A DNA stretch of 64,000 nucleotides from JACVRW01 sp963850205 (GCA_963850205.1 CAWKKJ010000008.1:496001-560000); one strand, 5' to 3'. Numbered from the stretch's first letter, positions 44,985-54,389 are shown. Program-made: numbers and translations. Notes: generated from the letters alone by a model not told the origin.

Positions 44985-45443
44985 ATGTCGGTGGGTCTCG
45001 TCGAGGTGACGCGCGAAAATGTCGAGGCGGTCTGTCGGCTGCGAGTCACCGAGCGCCAGCAACGGCAGATCGCGCCATCCGCGCAGACGGTCGCCGAAGC
45101 CAAGTGCCACGGGCGGGCTGCCTACCTGCGCGCGATCACCCTTGAAGGCCGGCCCGTCGGAGTGGTGTGGGTACAGACCGACGAGGCGGTGCCCTATCTC
45201 GTCCGCTTCATGGTCGACGTCGAGTGGCAAGGTCATGGGATCGGCCGGCGCGCCGTCGCACTCGTGCTCAATGAGCTTCGGGCGATGGGTGTGGAAGCGG
45301 TGGAGCTCAGCTACGTTCCGATCGAGGATGGCGCCGAGCGATTCTGGCTCGCCTGCGGCTTCCAGCCGACCGGGCGGATGCACGGCAAAGAGGCCCTCGC
45401 GCGGATGGATTTGCACAGTTTCGACCCGCTCCAACCGACGTAG
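44985..45443 (+). CDS. GNAT family N-acetyltransferase
   Basis: 152 aa. Opening VEVTRENVEAVCRLRVTERQQRQIA resembles the SpeG/PaiA-like branch. The acetyl-CoA loop is VEWQGHGIGRRAV (Q/RxxGxG/A), then ELSYVPIEDGAERFWLACGFQPTG, the usual C-terminal GNAT motif. It transfers an acetyl group to an amine; the substrate is possibly a polyamine or drug. It is the only intact gene in its short interval. Confidence 0.88.
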   Translation: MSVGLVEVTRENVEAVCRLRVTERQQRQIAPSAQTVAEAKCHGRAAYLRAITLEGRPVGVVWVQTDEAVPYLVRFMVDVEWQGHGIGRRAVALVLNELRAMGVEAVELSYVPIEDGAERFWLACGFQPTGRMHGKEALARMDLHSFDPLQPT

Positions 45444-45495
45444 CCGGCTGGGCGCCGGAAAGAGTTTGCGGTACGGCCAGAATGCTGGCGCCGAG

Positions 45496-45622
45496 GAGGC
45501 CTCCACGGCCTACGATCCCAACGACTTACTGAGCTCAAGGCGATCCACGACCTGACCAACACCTTCCGCCTCAACCACCACATCCCGCCCGCCGCCCACC
45601 AGGCTGGGGACGCCGGTGGCTA
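45496..45622 (+). pseudogene. 3' remnant of a berberine-bridge-type FAD oxidoreductase
   Basis: The plus frame ending at TAG 45622 reads LTELKAIHDLTNTFRLNHH then IPPAAHQAG. This resembles the C-terminal tail of BBE-like FAD-linked oxidases (usual form ...YDPxNxFRLNQNIxP). Only about 40 residues are visible; no flavin domain lies upstream. The stop overlaps the first codons of the DUF488 gene. Confidence 0.5.
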
Positions 45623-46131
45623 GCCCGCGTCGTGGCCCGTCAAGCCGGCCAGCCACGGTCGCGACGATCGGCGTCTACGGGTTCAGCGGCGAGACGTTCC
45701 TCGAGGCGCTTCGACGGGCCGACGTTCGCCTGCTCCTCGACGTCAGACAGCGCCGCGGCGTCCGTGGACCCCAGTACGCATGGGCCAACTCCCGCCGCCT
45801 CCAACGCGCACTCGCCGACAGCGCGATCGCCTACCACCACCACCCGGACCTCGCCCCCACCACCGAGCTGCGCCACCTCCAGTACGCCGAAGATGCCCGC
45901 CAAGGCGTCGGCAAACGCTCACGCGCACAGCTCACGCCCGAGTACGTCCGCCGCTACACCACCGAGATCCTCGACCACATCGACCTCACCACAATCCTCC
46001 AGGAACTGCCCGCCAAAGGAATCGCCGCGTTGCTATGCGTCGAGCGCGACCCGGCGGCCTGCCACCGCTCCCTGATCGCACAACGCCTCAACGAGCGCCA
46101 CCACGTCTCGATCGATCACCTCGGCCCCTGA
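45616..46131 (+). CDS. DUF488 family protein
   Basis: 171 aa from GTG 45616. TIGVYGFSGETFLEALRRADVRLLLDVR and the Cys-containing tail LLCVERDPAACHRSLIAQRL are the family's signatures. DUF488 proteins are small alpha/beta proteins of uncertain function, often in DNA-damage or stress neighbourhoods. A second DUF488 gene, of the shorter type, is at 56173..56538. Confidence 0.88.
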   Translation: MASPRRGPSSRPATVATIGVYGFSGETFLEALRRADVRLLLDVRQRRGVRGPQYAWANSRRLQRALADSAIAYHHHPDLAPTTELRHLQYAEDARQGVGKRSRAQLTPEYVRRYTTEILDHIDLTTILQELPAKGIAALLCVERDPAACHRSLIAQRLNERHHVSIDHLGP

Positions 46132-46320
46132 AGCAGTCTCTTCGCGGGGCGGAGGAGCGAGCGATCATCGGCCACTTCCCGATTGGGCAGTCGGACTAAC
46201 TCGAGGAGCGCAACTGGGGAATGCATCGCGGAATGCGGTCGGCTGTCGGTGGTCGTCGGTAGCGAGAGCGTTCGAGGGCCTCGCTGGCCGGTGCGGGTGC
46301 GGTCTAGCGCACCCCGAGGA

Positions 46321-48534
46321 TTACTGCGACCAGGTGAAGCCGATCAGCTGGAACACGTTCGGCGCGACGTTGATGGTGTCGTTGCCCAGCTTGGTGTCGA
46401 CGTGCAGCCGGTCGAGTGCCGGATCGGGAAAGGCTGTGGTGACGACCGCGGGCACCCCGTCGACCCGCACGTGGGGACCGGCCGCGGTGACGTCGACGGC
46501 GTCGGTCCCGTTGCTGCCGTCGACGAACACGCGGTCGATGGTCTGGTCGGTCGCGGTGGTAGTGCGGGCGAGCGCGAGGTTGACGAACACGTTGTCCGTG
46601 TCGGTGCCGCTCATGTCCGCGACGCGGACGATGTCGCCGCCGATGCCCGGCAGGATGTCGAGCCGCTCGACGCCGCCGAGGTCCATGCGGATGGCGTCGA
46701 GGTCGCGCGTGACCCACGTGCGCCCGCCGATCGGCGTCACTTCGAAGCGCTCGTTGCCGGCCGAGCCGTCCATCTGTAGGAAGTCGGTGCCGCTCTGCCC
46801 GTCGACGATGTCGCTCCCATCGCCGGGCACCCACTTGAAGGTGTCTAGCCCGCCGCCCAAGTAGGTGACGTCGGCGCCGATGCCGCCGGCCACGGTGTCC
46901 TGGCCCTCGGTGCCGCGTATGAAGTCCTTGCCGCCGCCGCCGGTCATGATCGGCTGGAGCTTGTCCTTCGTGATGCCCTGCGCGTCGACTGTGTCGTCCC
47001 CGTCGCCGGCGTCGATCGCGAGCTTGGTGCCGGTCTCAGGGCTGGCGAGCCGCACCGTCGCGGCGAGGCCGGTCACGGAGTGAATCGCTCCGCTCGTCGT
47101 CGCCTTGATCGTCTCGGGGCCGGTGCTGCCGATCGCGGTGAGGGTGTCGGTGCGCTGGTCGGGATAGGAAAGCGCGCCGGTGACCTCCGTGGTCGGCGTG
47201 CCCGTGAGGTCGCGCACGATCACGTTGTCGGTGCCCGCCTTGGGGTCCACCATGATCTGCTCCGTGCGGTCGAGCTCGAGCGAGCCGGACGAGGCGCCGA
47301 AGACCCGCGTGCGCGCTCCACTGGGTCCCACTTCGATGGTGTCGTCGTTCTCCGTGCCGCCCGCGCTGCCCGTGTCCTGACCGGCTCCGCCATCGACCAG
47401 GTCAGCGCCATCCGGGGCTTGGTGCAGGAAGACGTCGTCGCCGTCGCCGAGGTCGACCGTGTCGTCGGCCTTCCGGCCGCGGATCACGTCCGCGTCCGGC
47501 CCGCCGCGCAGGAGGTCGGGGCCGTCAGTGCCGGCGATGAGGTCGCCGCCGGGGCCGCCGTCGACCGTCAGGCCGATCAGCGGGGCCACGGCGCTGAAGG
47601 CGTCGACGTCGTCGGGTCCACCCCGCCCGAAGAGCGTGAGGCGATCGTCCGCCGGACGGGAGTTCTCCACGTGCAGCGACTCAAGACCCGGCAGGCCGGT
47701 GACCAGCGTCACCTCGCCGGCAGGCCGCGCCCGGATGAAGTCCGCGATGTCCGAACCCTGGGCGGCGAGCTCGTCGCGTGCGCCGTCGAACACACCCAGG
47801 TCGGCATCCACCGTCGCGACATCCGAGGCAGCGAGGTCGCCGATGTCGACGAGATCCGGCCCGCCGCCCGCGCGCACGTCGAGCGCCTCGACGGCCGCGG
47901 CGTCGGTGGCCGCCGGTCCCGTGTCGCGGAAGATCCGCGCCTTGGTGCCGGCCGCCTGCAGGGTGAACTCCTCGGACGCGGACCCGCCCACGGCCCGCAG
48001 CCTGTCGGTGCCGGCCTGACCGTCGACCTGGTCGAAGCCGTCGCCCTGGAGCGCGGTGTCGTCGCCGGCGCCCAGGAGGATCGTGTCGTCGCCGCCGCCG
48101 GGGCCGACGAAGTCGGCGTCGTCGCCCGCCGCGATGATCTCGCCGCCGGCGCCGCCGCTGATGGTGTCCGCCCCCGCAGCGGTTTCGATCGTCACCGGCT
48201 CGGTGTCGGTGAAGACGCCGCCGGACTCGTCCATCCGCACGTCGTCGGCGCCGCCGCCCGACCGGATCGAGATGTCAGTGAACGCCATCCGATCGAACGT
48301 GGAAGTGCCCGTGCCGGTCACGACCTGCAGCGAGCGAGGAGCGCCCGGAGCGACCCTCAGGGTGATCTGGTCATTCGCTGCGTCGCCCGTGATCGTGAGC
48401 GTCCCGGAGCTCACGCTGGAGAGAACCGCGGCGCCGGCGGCATCAGGGAGGCAGACGGCCGCCAGCACGCCGAGAAGCGGAATCAGAACCCGGCGCATCG
48501 CGTTACCCGGGCGCAGAGACTTCCTAGTCAGCAT
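46321..48534 (-). CDS. large secreted RTX-like/calcium-binding repeat protein
   Basis: 737 aa. Signal peptide VLIPLLGVLAAVCLPDAAGA. It then has repeated Gly/Asp-rich turns such as GGAGGEIIAAGDDADFVGPG, GGPDADVIRGRKADDTVDLG and GGGGKDFIRGTEGQDTVAGG, forming degenerate RTX (GGxGxDxUx) calcium-binding blocks in at least three places. Beta-helix-like spacers separate them. No type-I secretion genes are nearby, so export is probably by Sec and the protein surface-associated. The start could be ATG 48498, directly before the signal peptide, instead of 48534. Confidence 0.85.
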   Translation of the reverse strand: MLTRKSLRPGNAMRRVLIPLLGVLAAVCLPDAAGAAVLSSVSSGTLTITGDAANDQITLRVAPGAPRSLQVVTGTGTSTFDRMAFTDISIRSGGGADDVRMDESGGVFTDTEPVTIETAAGADTISGGAGGEIIAAGDDADFVGPGGGDDTILLGAGDDTALQGDGFDQVDGQAGTDRLRAVGGSASEEFTLQAAGTKARIFRDTGPAATDAAAVEALDVRAGGGPDLVDIGDLAASDVATVDADLGVFDGARDELAAQGSDIADFIRARPAGEVTLVTGLPGLESLHVENSRPADDRLTLFGRGGPDDVDAFSAVAPLIGLTVDGGPGGDLIAGTDGPDLLRGGPDADVIRGRKADDTVDLGDGDDVFLHQAPDGADLVDGGAGQDTGSAGGTENDDTIEVGPSGARTRVFGASSGSLELDRTEQIMVDPKAGTDNVIVRDLTGTPTTEVTGALSYPDQRTDTLTAIGSTGPETIKATTSGAIHSVTGLAATVRLASPETGTKLAIDAGDGDDTVDAQGITKDKLQPIMTGGGGKDFIRGTEGQDTVAGGIGADVTYLGGGLDTFKWVPGDGSDIVDGQSGTDFLQMDGSAGNERFEVTPIGGRTWVTRDLDAIRMDLGGVERLDILPGIGGDIVRVADMSGTDTDNVFVNLALARTTTATDQTIDRVFVDGSNGTDAVDVTAAGPHVRVDGVPAVVTTAFPDPALDRLHVDTKLGNDTINVAPNVFQLIGFTWSQ

Positions 48535-48723
48535 GCCGCCTAAGACAGAGCCCGGCGAAGCTTTATTCCCTACTCCCGCGAGGTCCGTCGGCCGTTGCAG
48601 TCAAGGAATCCGCTACGAGGCCAGCAACTCGTACGTAGCTCCTCGCGTCGCCGACGCCGGCATCCCCTGTGGCCTTTCGCAACGGACGACACGCAGCCCC
48701 GGAGGGCGACGTTCATGGCGTTC

Positions 48724-49662
48724 CTACCTGATCGGAATGCAGAAGTCTCCGTTGTTGACCGGGAGGGTCTGGCCGGTTTGGCCAACCCTGACGGTCGCGG
48801 ACGCGCCTGGCACTGGCCGGATTATTGCCCCGCCGCGAGCACACTGCGCCCCCGCGTCGACCGCGATCGTGATCTGGACAGTTCCGTTCAAGGGTGAGTT
48901 CCCCGTTGCGGTGAGAGCGAAGCCACGCGTCGATGCGACGAACACCCCGGGATTCAGAAAGCTCGTGGGGCCGTCCGTGTTGACAAATATGTCAGCGGCC
49001 AGGTCGATCTGTGCGTTTCCTTGGCCCCTCTCGTCCACGAAGGAGATCGACACGACGCCGCCATGCGGAATATTCGAGAGCGTGAAGAACAGAGTCGCCT
49101 CCTGCCCGCCGGGGTCGATGAACAGGCTGACCCGCCCGAACCGGGCTGCGATCCGCCGATCCCCGCTCCTCGCGAACCCCCGCAACAGTCCCCTGGGGGT
49201 GCCCCTGAGCGCCTCGGCCCGGAAGGCCAGCGTCCGGCCGCCTGCTCCGAGGCGCGGCCTCGAGAGCTCCACGACCAGAACGTCTCGGTTGCTCGGCGCA
49301 TCTGCGAGGACCACCGCTGCATTAGGGGGAACCCCGGCAAAGCCGAGCCTCGCCCAGCGCCGGACGAAGCGAACGAGCGGCCGCTGCCCCGTCCTCCGGG
49401 CCGGCCGATCCGTGAACCCGGTGACATCGCGGGCAGGCCGCCGCAGGACCAGCTTGAAGACGCGGTTCCGCCCTCGCACCCGCTGAAGCTCCCCGCCCGC
49501 GGCAGTGAGGACAAAAAGCTCGCCCGCGGCCGGTGCCTGGACGGGGCGCGCCCTGACCTGGGCAGGAGCGTCGGCGGCCAGCACGAGAAAAGCAAGCATC
49601 AGGGTCAAGGCGACAGCGCTACGCACGCAGCGATAGTCCCAGCACGGGCATGCGGCGGTCAA
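48724..49662 (-). CDS. secreted protein of unknown function
   Basis: 312 aa. A hydrophobic leader (VALTLMLAFLVLAADAPAQ) precedes Arg-rich and then beta-rich sequence. The C-terminal 130 residues (SLFIDPGGQEATLFFTLSN ... GDFCIPIR) look like a beta-sandwich with two cysteines. No known domain is recognised. A GTG 36 nt downstream, just before the leader, is an equally good start. Confidence 0.72.
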   Translation of the reverse strand: MTAACPCWDYRCVRSAVALTLMLAFLVLAADAPAQVRARPVQAPAAGELFVLTAAGGELQRVRGRNRVFKLVLRRPARDVTGFTDRPARRTGQRPLVRFVRRWARLGFAGVPPNAAVVLADAPSNRDVLVVELSRPRLGAGGRTLAFRAEALRGTPRGLLRGFARSGDRRIAARFGRVSLFIDPGGQEATLFFTLSNIPHGGVVSISFVDERGQGNAQIDLAADIFVNTDGPTSFLNPGVFVASTRGFALTATGNSPLNGTVQITIAVDAGAQCARGGAIIRPVPGASATVRVGQTGQTLPVNNGDFCIPIR

Positions 49663-49876
49663 GTCGCGGCCTCTCCTACCGCGCCCGCTCGATCAGCCGC
49701 GGCCGCGACGATCAGGTCGAACCGAGCAGCACGCTCAGCGGCCTACGCGGTGGTGGATAGGTCATCGACACGTGCCGGTGGTTGTCTCATAGCGCGTCGG
49801 GTACGCCGTCTCATGGAGCCGCATGGGAGGCGGCGGTGGACCGGCTCCCCGCGTGCCAAGCCGCTCGGCCTCGCCG

Positions 49877-50041
49877 CTATGCGCGCCGCTCGACCTGCGG
49901 GCCAGCCGGAGGCGAACGGAGCGGCCTTAGGTCCACCCCGCACATGGCGCACTCGCTCGCGCCCTCTGGAACCCGCTCGGCGCAGCGCGGACAGCGCTCG
50001 CCTTCGTCCTGGATGGTCGCCTTGCGTCGGAACAGTCCCAT
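49877..50041 (-). CDS. small zinc-ribbon protein
   Basis: 54 aa from ATG 50041, with AAGGAGA 6 nt upstream. CPRCAERVPEGASECAMCG is a CxxC...CxxC zinc ribbon. Basic N-terminus (GLFRRKAT). It may bind nucleic acid or act as an adaptor. A GGGGACAGCCCC-like dyad lies just upstream, at about 50083-50096. Confidence 0.75.
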   Translation of the reverse strand: MGLFRRKATIQDEGERCPRCAERVPEGASECAMCGVDLRPLRSPPAGPQVERRA

Positions 50042-50183
50042 GTGTCTCTCCTTGAGAACCTCGCGGAGTCCCGATGCTTGCATTGGGGACAGCCCCCGTC
50101 GATGCATAGAAGACCCCATTCGCGTGTAAATCGGACGTCACCATCATCGGCACCGGCATCGGCAAGTGCCGTCGCGTCGCGGT

Positions 50184-50708
50184 TCAGGCAGCGGCTCGGA
50201 CGTCCGGCGCGGCGCCCTGACCGACCTCGTCAAGGACACGTCGCGCGGATCGTGCGGCCTCTCGCAGTGACACGCCGGCCCGCCCGTAGTACAGCGGCGA
50301 TCGTGGGTCCGAAAGTAGCTGGGCGGTCATCGCCACGCCGCGGACGTCGATTGGCTGATCGTCACGCAGTCGGCGCGCGAGCGCGACCAACTCATCCGCG
50401 CACGCTTGGACGTCATGGCGGCGCACCAACCGGTGAATCTGCGGCGTCTGTTCGCGTGCTCGGCGCAGGACTCCCTCGATTTCCTCGGCCAGCCGAACAC
50501 GCTCGGCGGCAGTGCCGAGCTGTTCGGCGCGCAGCGTGAGCTCGGCGCTCGTTCGCGGATCATCGCCGTTTGCGAGCTGTCCGTCGAGGCGGTTGCGTTG
50601 CCACCACGTCCTCAGCCGCAGAGCGGGGCCGGGACGGGCCGCGTGCGATTGAGGCCCTGCTGCCTCTCGGATCTGAAGCGGGGGTACGGGGTAGATCCCA
50701 TTCGGCAT
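50184..50708 (-). CDS. conserved protein of unknown family (paralogue of 62506..62877)
   Basis: 174 aa from ATG 50708, with CGGAGGAAGG upstream. After a ~60-residue variable N-terminus comes an alpha-helical core: ELTLRAEQLGTAAERVRLAEE ... DELVALARRLRDDQPIDVRG ... AQLLSDPRSPLYYGRAGVSL. The same order of motifs occurs in the protein at 62506..62877 (ELSLRVGQLGSAGTRVRLG ... LADRIRDGEPLGVQGLAIAA ... DRSSPLYRSDVSVSL). I recognise no named family. The two genes flank the stress/redox cluster. Confidence 0.75.
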   Translation of the reverse strand: MPNGIYPVPPLQIREAAGPQSHAARPGPALRLRTWWQRNRLDGQLANGDDPRTSAELTLRAEQLGTAAERVRLAEEIEGVLRRAREQTPQIHRLVRRHDVQACADELVALARRLRDDQPIDVRGVAMTAQLLSDPRSPLYYGRAGVSLREAARSARRVLDEVGQGAAPDVRAAA

Positions 50709-51189
50709 GACCTTCCTCCGTGTGTAGCGGTGCCGTGACGCCTGACAGCGCACGGATGCCATGACTGGCATACCGACATCGTGCGCTCATCCCGGACTCC
50801 TGACGATGGGGCCAACCACCCATCTCTGGTGACCATTGGCCCCATTCGTCGGGGATCGGAGCAGCGGTGACCCGCCGCCGCCCGGCGGGCGTCCCGATGA
50901 CCGCCTGCGCCTGGCCGGAAGCGGGTCCGGCTGGTGGGCAAGGAATGGACGCTTGTACCCATAGCTTGGCGCCAGTCACTCGCCGAAGCTGAAACTCGAT
51001 GGGAGCTCTCACAACCAGACGCGACAGGCCGGCGGTGACGAGAAACAGACGAGCGTGGCCGGCGGTTACGCCCCGGTCGAGCAGCGTGCGGCTCAGGCGC
51101 CCGGTGCGCGGGCTCGCCGGCCGCCTAGGGGCGTTTCCCCGGGTGCGTTCCATTGGACTGTCAGCGATAGTCTCGAGAAGGCTGAGCCG
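50709..51189. other. divergent intergenic region upstream of the sensor kinase
   Basis: About 480 bp with no convincing gene. It contains a perfect 10-bp inverted repeat (50806..50815 and 50836..50845) and a TAGTCT box at 51167 upstream of the sensor kinase start. Reading frames across it have random composition. Confidence 0.6.
50806..50845. promoter_or_regulatory. inverted repeat, candidate operator
   Basis: ATGGGGCCAA and its exact complement TTGGCCCCAT, separated by 20 nt. Inside and around it the motif GGGGCCAATGGTCACC (minus strand) resembles DevR/DosR-type dyads (GGGxCxxxxGxCCC). It lies between divergent genes and just upstream of a NarL-type two-component pair. Confidence 0.45.
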
Positions 51190-52263
51190 TTGACTTCGAC
51201 ACCACCTGCCGCCAGATCGTCACTCGATGCGCCGGCGACACCCGCGCCGGATGTGGCCAGCCAATCGCAGTTCTCGGGGTCCTGGCGACGACGGCCTTTG
51301 TCGTTGCTGTGGTGGGTCTTTCTCGCGAACGGGTTGGTGCTGGTTGTCGCGCTTCTTCTGCTCGCCTTGAGTCCGGTGACGATCGACGCCCCGATTCGGA
51401 CCGGCCAGCTCGCTGCGCTCTTGGTCGGTTTTGTCGTGCTGTTGGGGTTGAACCTAGTGCTCCTGCGACGCGTCTTCTCGCCCCTGTTCAAGCTCACGGA
51501 GGCAATGAGCTCGGTCGACCCCGACCGACCGGGTCGACGGCTATCAACGGCCGACCTGTTCAGCGCGGAGGGGCAAGCTCTGGCCCACGCCTTCAACGCC
51601 ATGCTCGAGAGGCTGGAGAGCGCCCGGCGCGAAGCGGCCCGCACCGCGCTCGCCGCGCAGGAGGCCGAGCGGCTGCGCGTCGGGCGTGAGCTCCACGACG
51701 AGATCGGGCAGACGCTCACCGCTGTGACGATCCAGGCCGAGCGAGCAGCGGATGGCGACCCCGCGCTCGCGTCGCGGGCCCTCCGCGATATAGCCGACGC
51801 CGTCAGAGACAGCTTGGACGAAGTGCGCCGCATCGCCCACGAGCTGCGTCCGGAGGCGCTCGATGACCTTGGTCTCGTCAACGCTTTGATCGCGCTATGC
51901 AGGCGGGTCGACGCCCAGGACGGCCCCCGAGTGAGACGTGAGCTTCAAGGGACACTGCGGGCGATGCCTTCGGATGTCGAGCTCGTCGTGTACCGGATCG
52001 CCCAAGAGGGTCTCACCAACGCCTTGCGCCACGCCGAGGCCCGCTCGGTGACCGTGTCGCTAACCGCCGACGCGGAGAGCATGACCCTCCGCGTGGTCGA
52101 CGACGGCAAGGGCATGCCCGCGGAACTGCCGCGCGACACGGCCGGGGTTGCGGGCATGCGCGAGCGGGCGTTGCTGGTAGACGGCCGGCTCTCAATAAAG
52201 TCGGGGCCGGGCCAGGGGACCGAGGTGCGGCTCGATGTCCCGCTCAACCGAGAGGGCTTATGA
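51190..52263 (+). CDS. NarL-type sensor histidine kinase
   Basis: 357 aa from TTG 51190, chosen because GAGAAGG lies 8 nt upstream and the frame before it is poor. Two TM helices (LLWWVFLANGLVLVVALLLLAL and LAALLVGFVVLLGLNLVLL) flank a very short external loop. A HAMP-like linker and a HisKA_3 domain follow, with His169 in RELHDEIGQTLTAV, then a HATPase domain (QEGLTNALRHAEA, VVDDGKGMP, GVAGMRERALLVDG). The short loop suggests sensing in the membrane or via a partner. It overlaps the response regulator (ATGA). Confidence 0.92.
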   Translation: MTSTPPAARSSLDAPATPAPDVASQSQFSGSWRRRPLSLLWWVFLANGLVLVVALLLLALSPVTIDAPIRTGQLAALLVGFVVLLGLNLVLLRRVFSPLFKLTEAMSSVDPDRPGRRLSTADLFSAEGQALAHAFNAMLERLESARREAARTALAAQEAERLRVGRELHDEIGQTLTAVTIQAERAADGDPALASRALRDIADAVRDSLDEVRRIAHELRPEALDDLGLVNALIALCRRVDAQDGPRVRRELQGTLRAMPSDVELVVYRIAQEGLTNALRHAEARSVTVSLTADAESMTLRVVDDGKGMPAELPRDTAGVAGMRERALLVDGRLSIKSGPGQGTEVRLDVPLNREGL

Positions 52264-52919
52264 CTGTTCCGCTGAAGACGCGCATCCTGCTCGCCGACGA
52301 TCACCAGGTGGTTCGCAACGGTCTGCGCGTGGTGCTCGACTCGGCACCGGACCTCGAGGTCGTGGCCGAGGCGAGCAACGGCGCGGAGGCGGTCGAGCGC
52401 GCCCTGGCTGAGGACATCCACCTTGCCGTGTTGGACGTCACGATGCCGCGCATGACCGGGCTGCAGGCCGCACTCGAGCTGTCCAAGCGCAAGCCCGAGC
52501 TGCGGGTGCTGATCCTGTCGATGCACGACAACGAGCAATATTTCTTCGAAGCGCTCAAGGCCGGCGCCTCCGGCTATGTGCTCAAGACCGTCGCAAACCG
52601 CGACCTGATCGAGGCCTGCCGGGCCACCATGCGCGGCGAGCCGTTTCTCTACCCGGCCGCCGTCCGGGCGCTGGTACGCGACTACCTGGATCGCGCCAGC
52701 CGCGGCGAAACGACACCCGAGGACCCGCTCAGCCCGCGCGAGCTCGAGGTAGTCAAGCTGATCGCCGAAGGGCTGACCAGCGAGGAGATCGCCGAACAGC
52801 TGTTCATCAGCAAGAAGACCGTCGACCGCCACCGCGCCAACGTGCTCGAGAAGCTCGGCATGCGCAACCGCGTCGAACTGACCCGCTATGCCATCCGCCG
52901 CGGGCTCGTCGTGCCGTGA
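52260..52919 (+). CDS. NarL/LuxR-family response regulator
   Basis: 219 aa. The receiver domain has acidic pocket LADDHQ, phospho-acceptor Asp59 (LAVLDVTMP), a Thr/Ser switch near LILSMHD and Lys in YVLKTV. The LuxR-type HTH is LSPRELEVVKLIAEGLTSEE and KTVDRHRANVLEKLGM. It is paired with the upstream kinase. Candidate targets are nearby genes whose upstream regions carry GGGG...CCCC dyads (zinc ribbon, Usp operon); this is inference. Confidence 0.94.
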   Translation: MTVPLKTRILLADDHQVVRNGLRVVLDSAPDLEVVAEASNGAEAVERALAEDIHLAVLDVTMPRMTGLQAALELSKRKPELRVLILSMHDNEQYFFEALKAGASGYVLKTVANRDLIEACRATMRGEPFLYPAAVRALVRDYLDRASRGETTPEDPLSPRELEVVKLIAEGLTSEEIAEQLFISKKTVDRHRANVLEKLGMRNRVELTRYAIRRGLVVP

Positions 52920-53124
52920 GCGCCTGCGCTTGAGCTGCGCATCGATACCCGTCCTCGTGCTCGGTTGACGTCGACAATGCACGCATGCAAGGACTCGGCG
53001 ACCCCGGCAGCCTGGTTCCTACGCTGAGCATCGAGCAGTGGCCGGTGCACCAGGGGCCGCATGGCATGACGCAACGGTCGCCAACCCGCGGGTGGTGGGC
53101 TCGACGCGCCGCATTGGCCCGCCG

Positions 53125-54042
53125 CTAGCGCGACTGAGGATCGGCGATGTCGCCGTTCGCCGCGCGCGGAACGACCACGAGTGGTGACTGCGCTGATCGC
53201 ACGAGTGCGCTCGAGACACTGCCGAGCAGCACGGCGCGCAGCGGTCCGTAGCCGCGGGAGCCCACCACCAGCAGGTCCAGCTCGCCCGACTCGCGGGCCA
53301 GGAGCTCTCGGGCGTCGCCGTCCATCAGCGTCTCGCTGGCGTCGATGTCTCGGTCGAGACCCGCTACGGCCTGGGCAAGCCCCTCCGCGCGCTGTCGGCG
53401 CAGAACGTCGTTGATCGGCGCCGTCGGCAGTCCACCGCGCACCGCGAGGGTGGCTGGCAGGGTGCGTTCGTAGACGCTCAGCACGCGCAGTCGCGCAGAC
53501 GTCGTTAGTGCGAGTTTGGACGCCCACGCCAGAGCTCGGAGCGATTCGGATGAGCCGTCGAACCCGCATCCCAATGTTTGAAGCCTGCGGCTGGTTGTCG
53601 GGTACCCGGCGGGGGCGACGGCGACGGGCGCCGAGGCCCCGGAAAGCAGGCCCTCGCCGGTGCCGCCAACCAGGATGCGGCCGATCTTCGATCGGTGCGA
53701 TGAGCCGACCACGATCAGTGCCGCCCCTTCCCGCTCCGCCAACGCATGCAGGCCGGCTGCGGGCGAGCTGTCGGAGACGAGCTGCATCCGTCGCTCCGGC
53801 ACCGATGGCAGATGCTCGCGGATCTGTTCGAAGGTCGACTCCGCGACCTCACGTACGAGCCGCTCGTACTCACCCTCCGCGAACAGGCTCGACAGCTGCC
53901 GAAAGGGGTGGACGTGTGCCATGACTACCGGGCGTCCGAGCGCTGGGCCGAGCAGATCCGCGAGGGCGAGCGCCTCGATCGAGCGCTCCGAGCCGTCGAT
54001 ACCGACGATGACCGGTCCGAGGTTTCGCTGTGGTTCGCCCAT
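53125..54042 (-). CDS. tandem universal stress protein
   Basis: 305 aa from ATG 54042 with two Usp domains. Domain 1 has VIVGIDGSERSIEAL and the ATP loop GSSHRSKIGRILVGGTGEGLL. Domain 2 has GFDGSSESLRALAWA and GSRGYGPLRAVLLGSVSSAL (G-2x-G-9x-GS). Both nucleotide motifs are intact. Tandem ATP-binding Usps of actinobacteria are typical members of hypoxia/dormancy regulons. It follows a small membrane protein gene by 2 nt, forming an operon. Confidence 0.92.
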   Translation of the reverse strand: MGEPQRNLGPVIVGIDGSERSIEALALADLLGPALGRPVVMAHVHPFRQLSSLFAEGEYERLVREVAESTFEQIREHLPSVPERRMQLVSDSSPAAGLHALAEREGAALIVVGSSHRSKIGRILVGGTGEGLLSGASAPVAVAPAGYPTTSRRLQTLGCGFDGSSESLRALAWASKLALTTSARLRVLSVYERTLPATLAVRGGLPTAPINDVLRRQRAEGLAQAVAGLDRDIDASETLMDGDARELLARESGELDLLVVGSRGYGPLRAVLLGSVSSALVRSAQSPLVVVPRAANGDIADPQSR

Positions 54043-54044
54043 GG

Positions 54045-54389
54045 CTAGGCCGCCCTGCGGTCCTGACCGGCCTGTCGCGTCACCGGTAGGCGTCGCGGCA
54101 GAGGCGCGACCGCGTCGCGCTCGCCGGGTGCTTCTAAGTCCTGGTTCTGTGGTTGCCCGACCGGCTCGCCGTAGTCGGAGAAGGCGGCGTCGATTGCGCC
54201 GGCCAGGATGGCCACCGCGACGGTCAGGCTCAGCAGTGCCAGCACGAGCGTCCAACCGGCTTGCGTCAAGCCGAGTAGCGCGATCGGCGCGACCACGAGT
54301 CCCAAGCAGACCGCGCTGACGATCAGCAGGGCCGGATAGCCGGCAGCCTCCGCCGCGCGATGGAAGTTGAGGAAGGGATGGCTCTGCAT
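54045..54389 (-). CDS. small membrane protein
   Basis: 114 aa from ATG 54389 (MQSHPFLNFHRAAEAAG). Two TM helices (ALLIVSAVCLGLVVAPIALLG and GWTLVLALLSLTVAVAILAGA) are followed by a charged, probably cytoplasmic tail. No domain is recognised. It is first gene of the Usp operon. The region upstream carries AGGGGCTAGAGACC, a DevR-like half-palindrome. Confidence 0.75.
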   Translation of the reverse strand: MQSHPFLNFHRAAEAAGYPALLIVSAVCLGLVVAPIALLGLTQAGWTLVLALLSLTVAVAILAGAIDAAFSDYGEPVGQPQNQDLEAPGERDAVAPLPRRLPVTRQAGQDRRAA

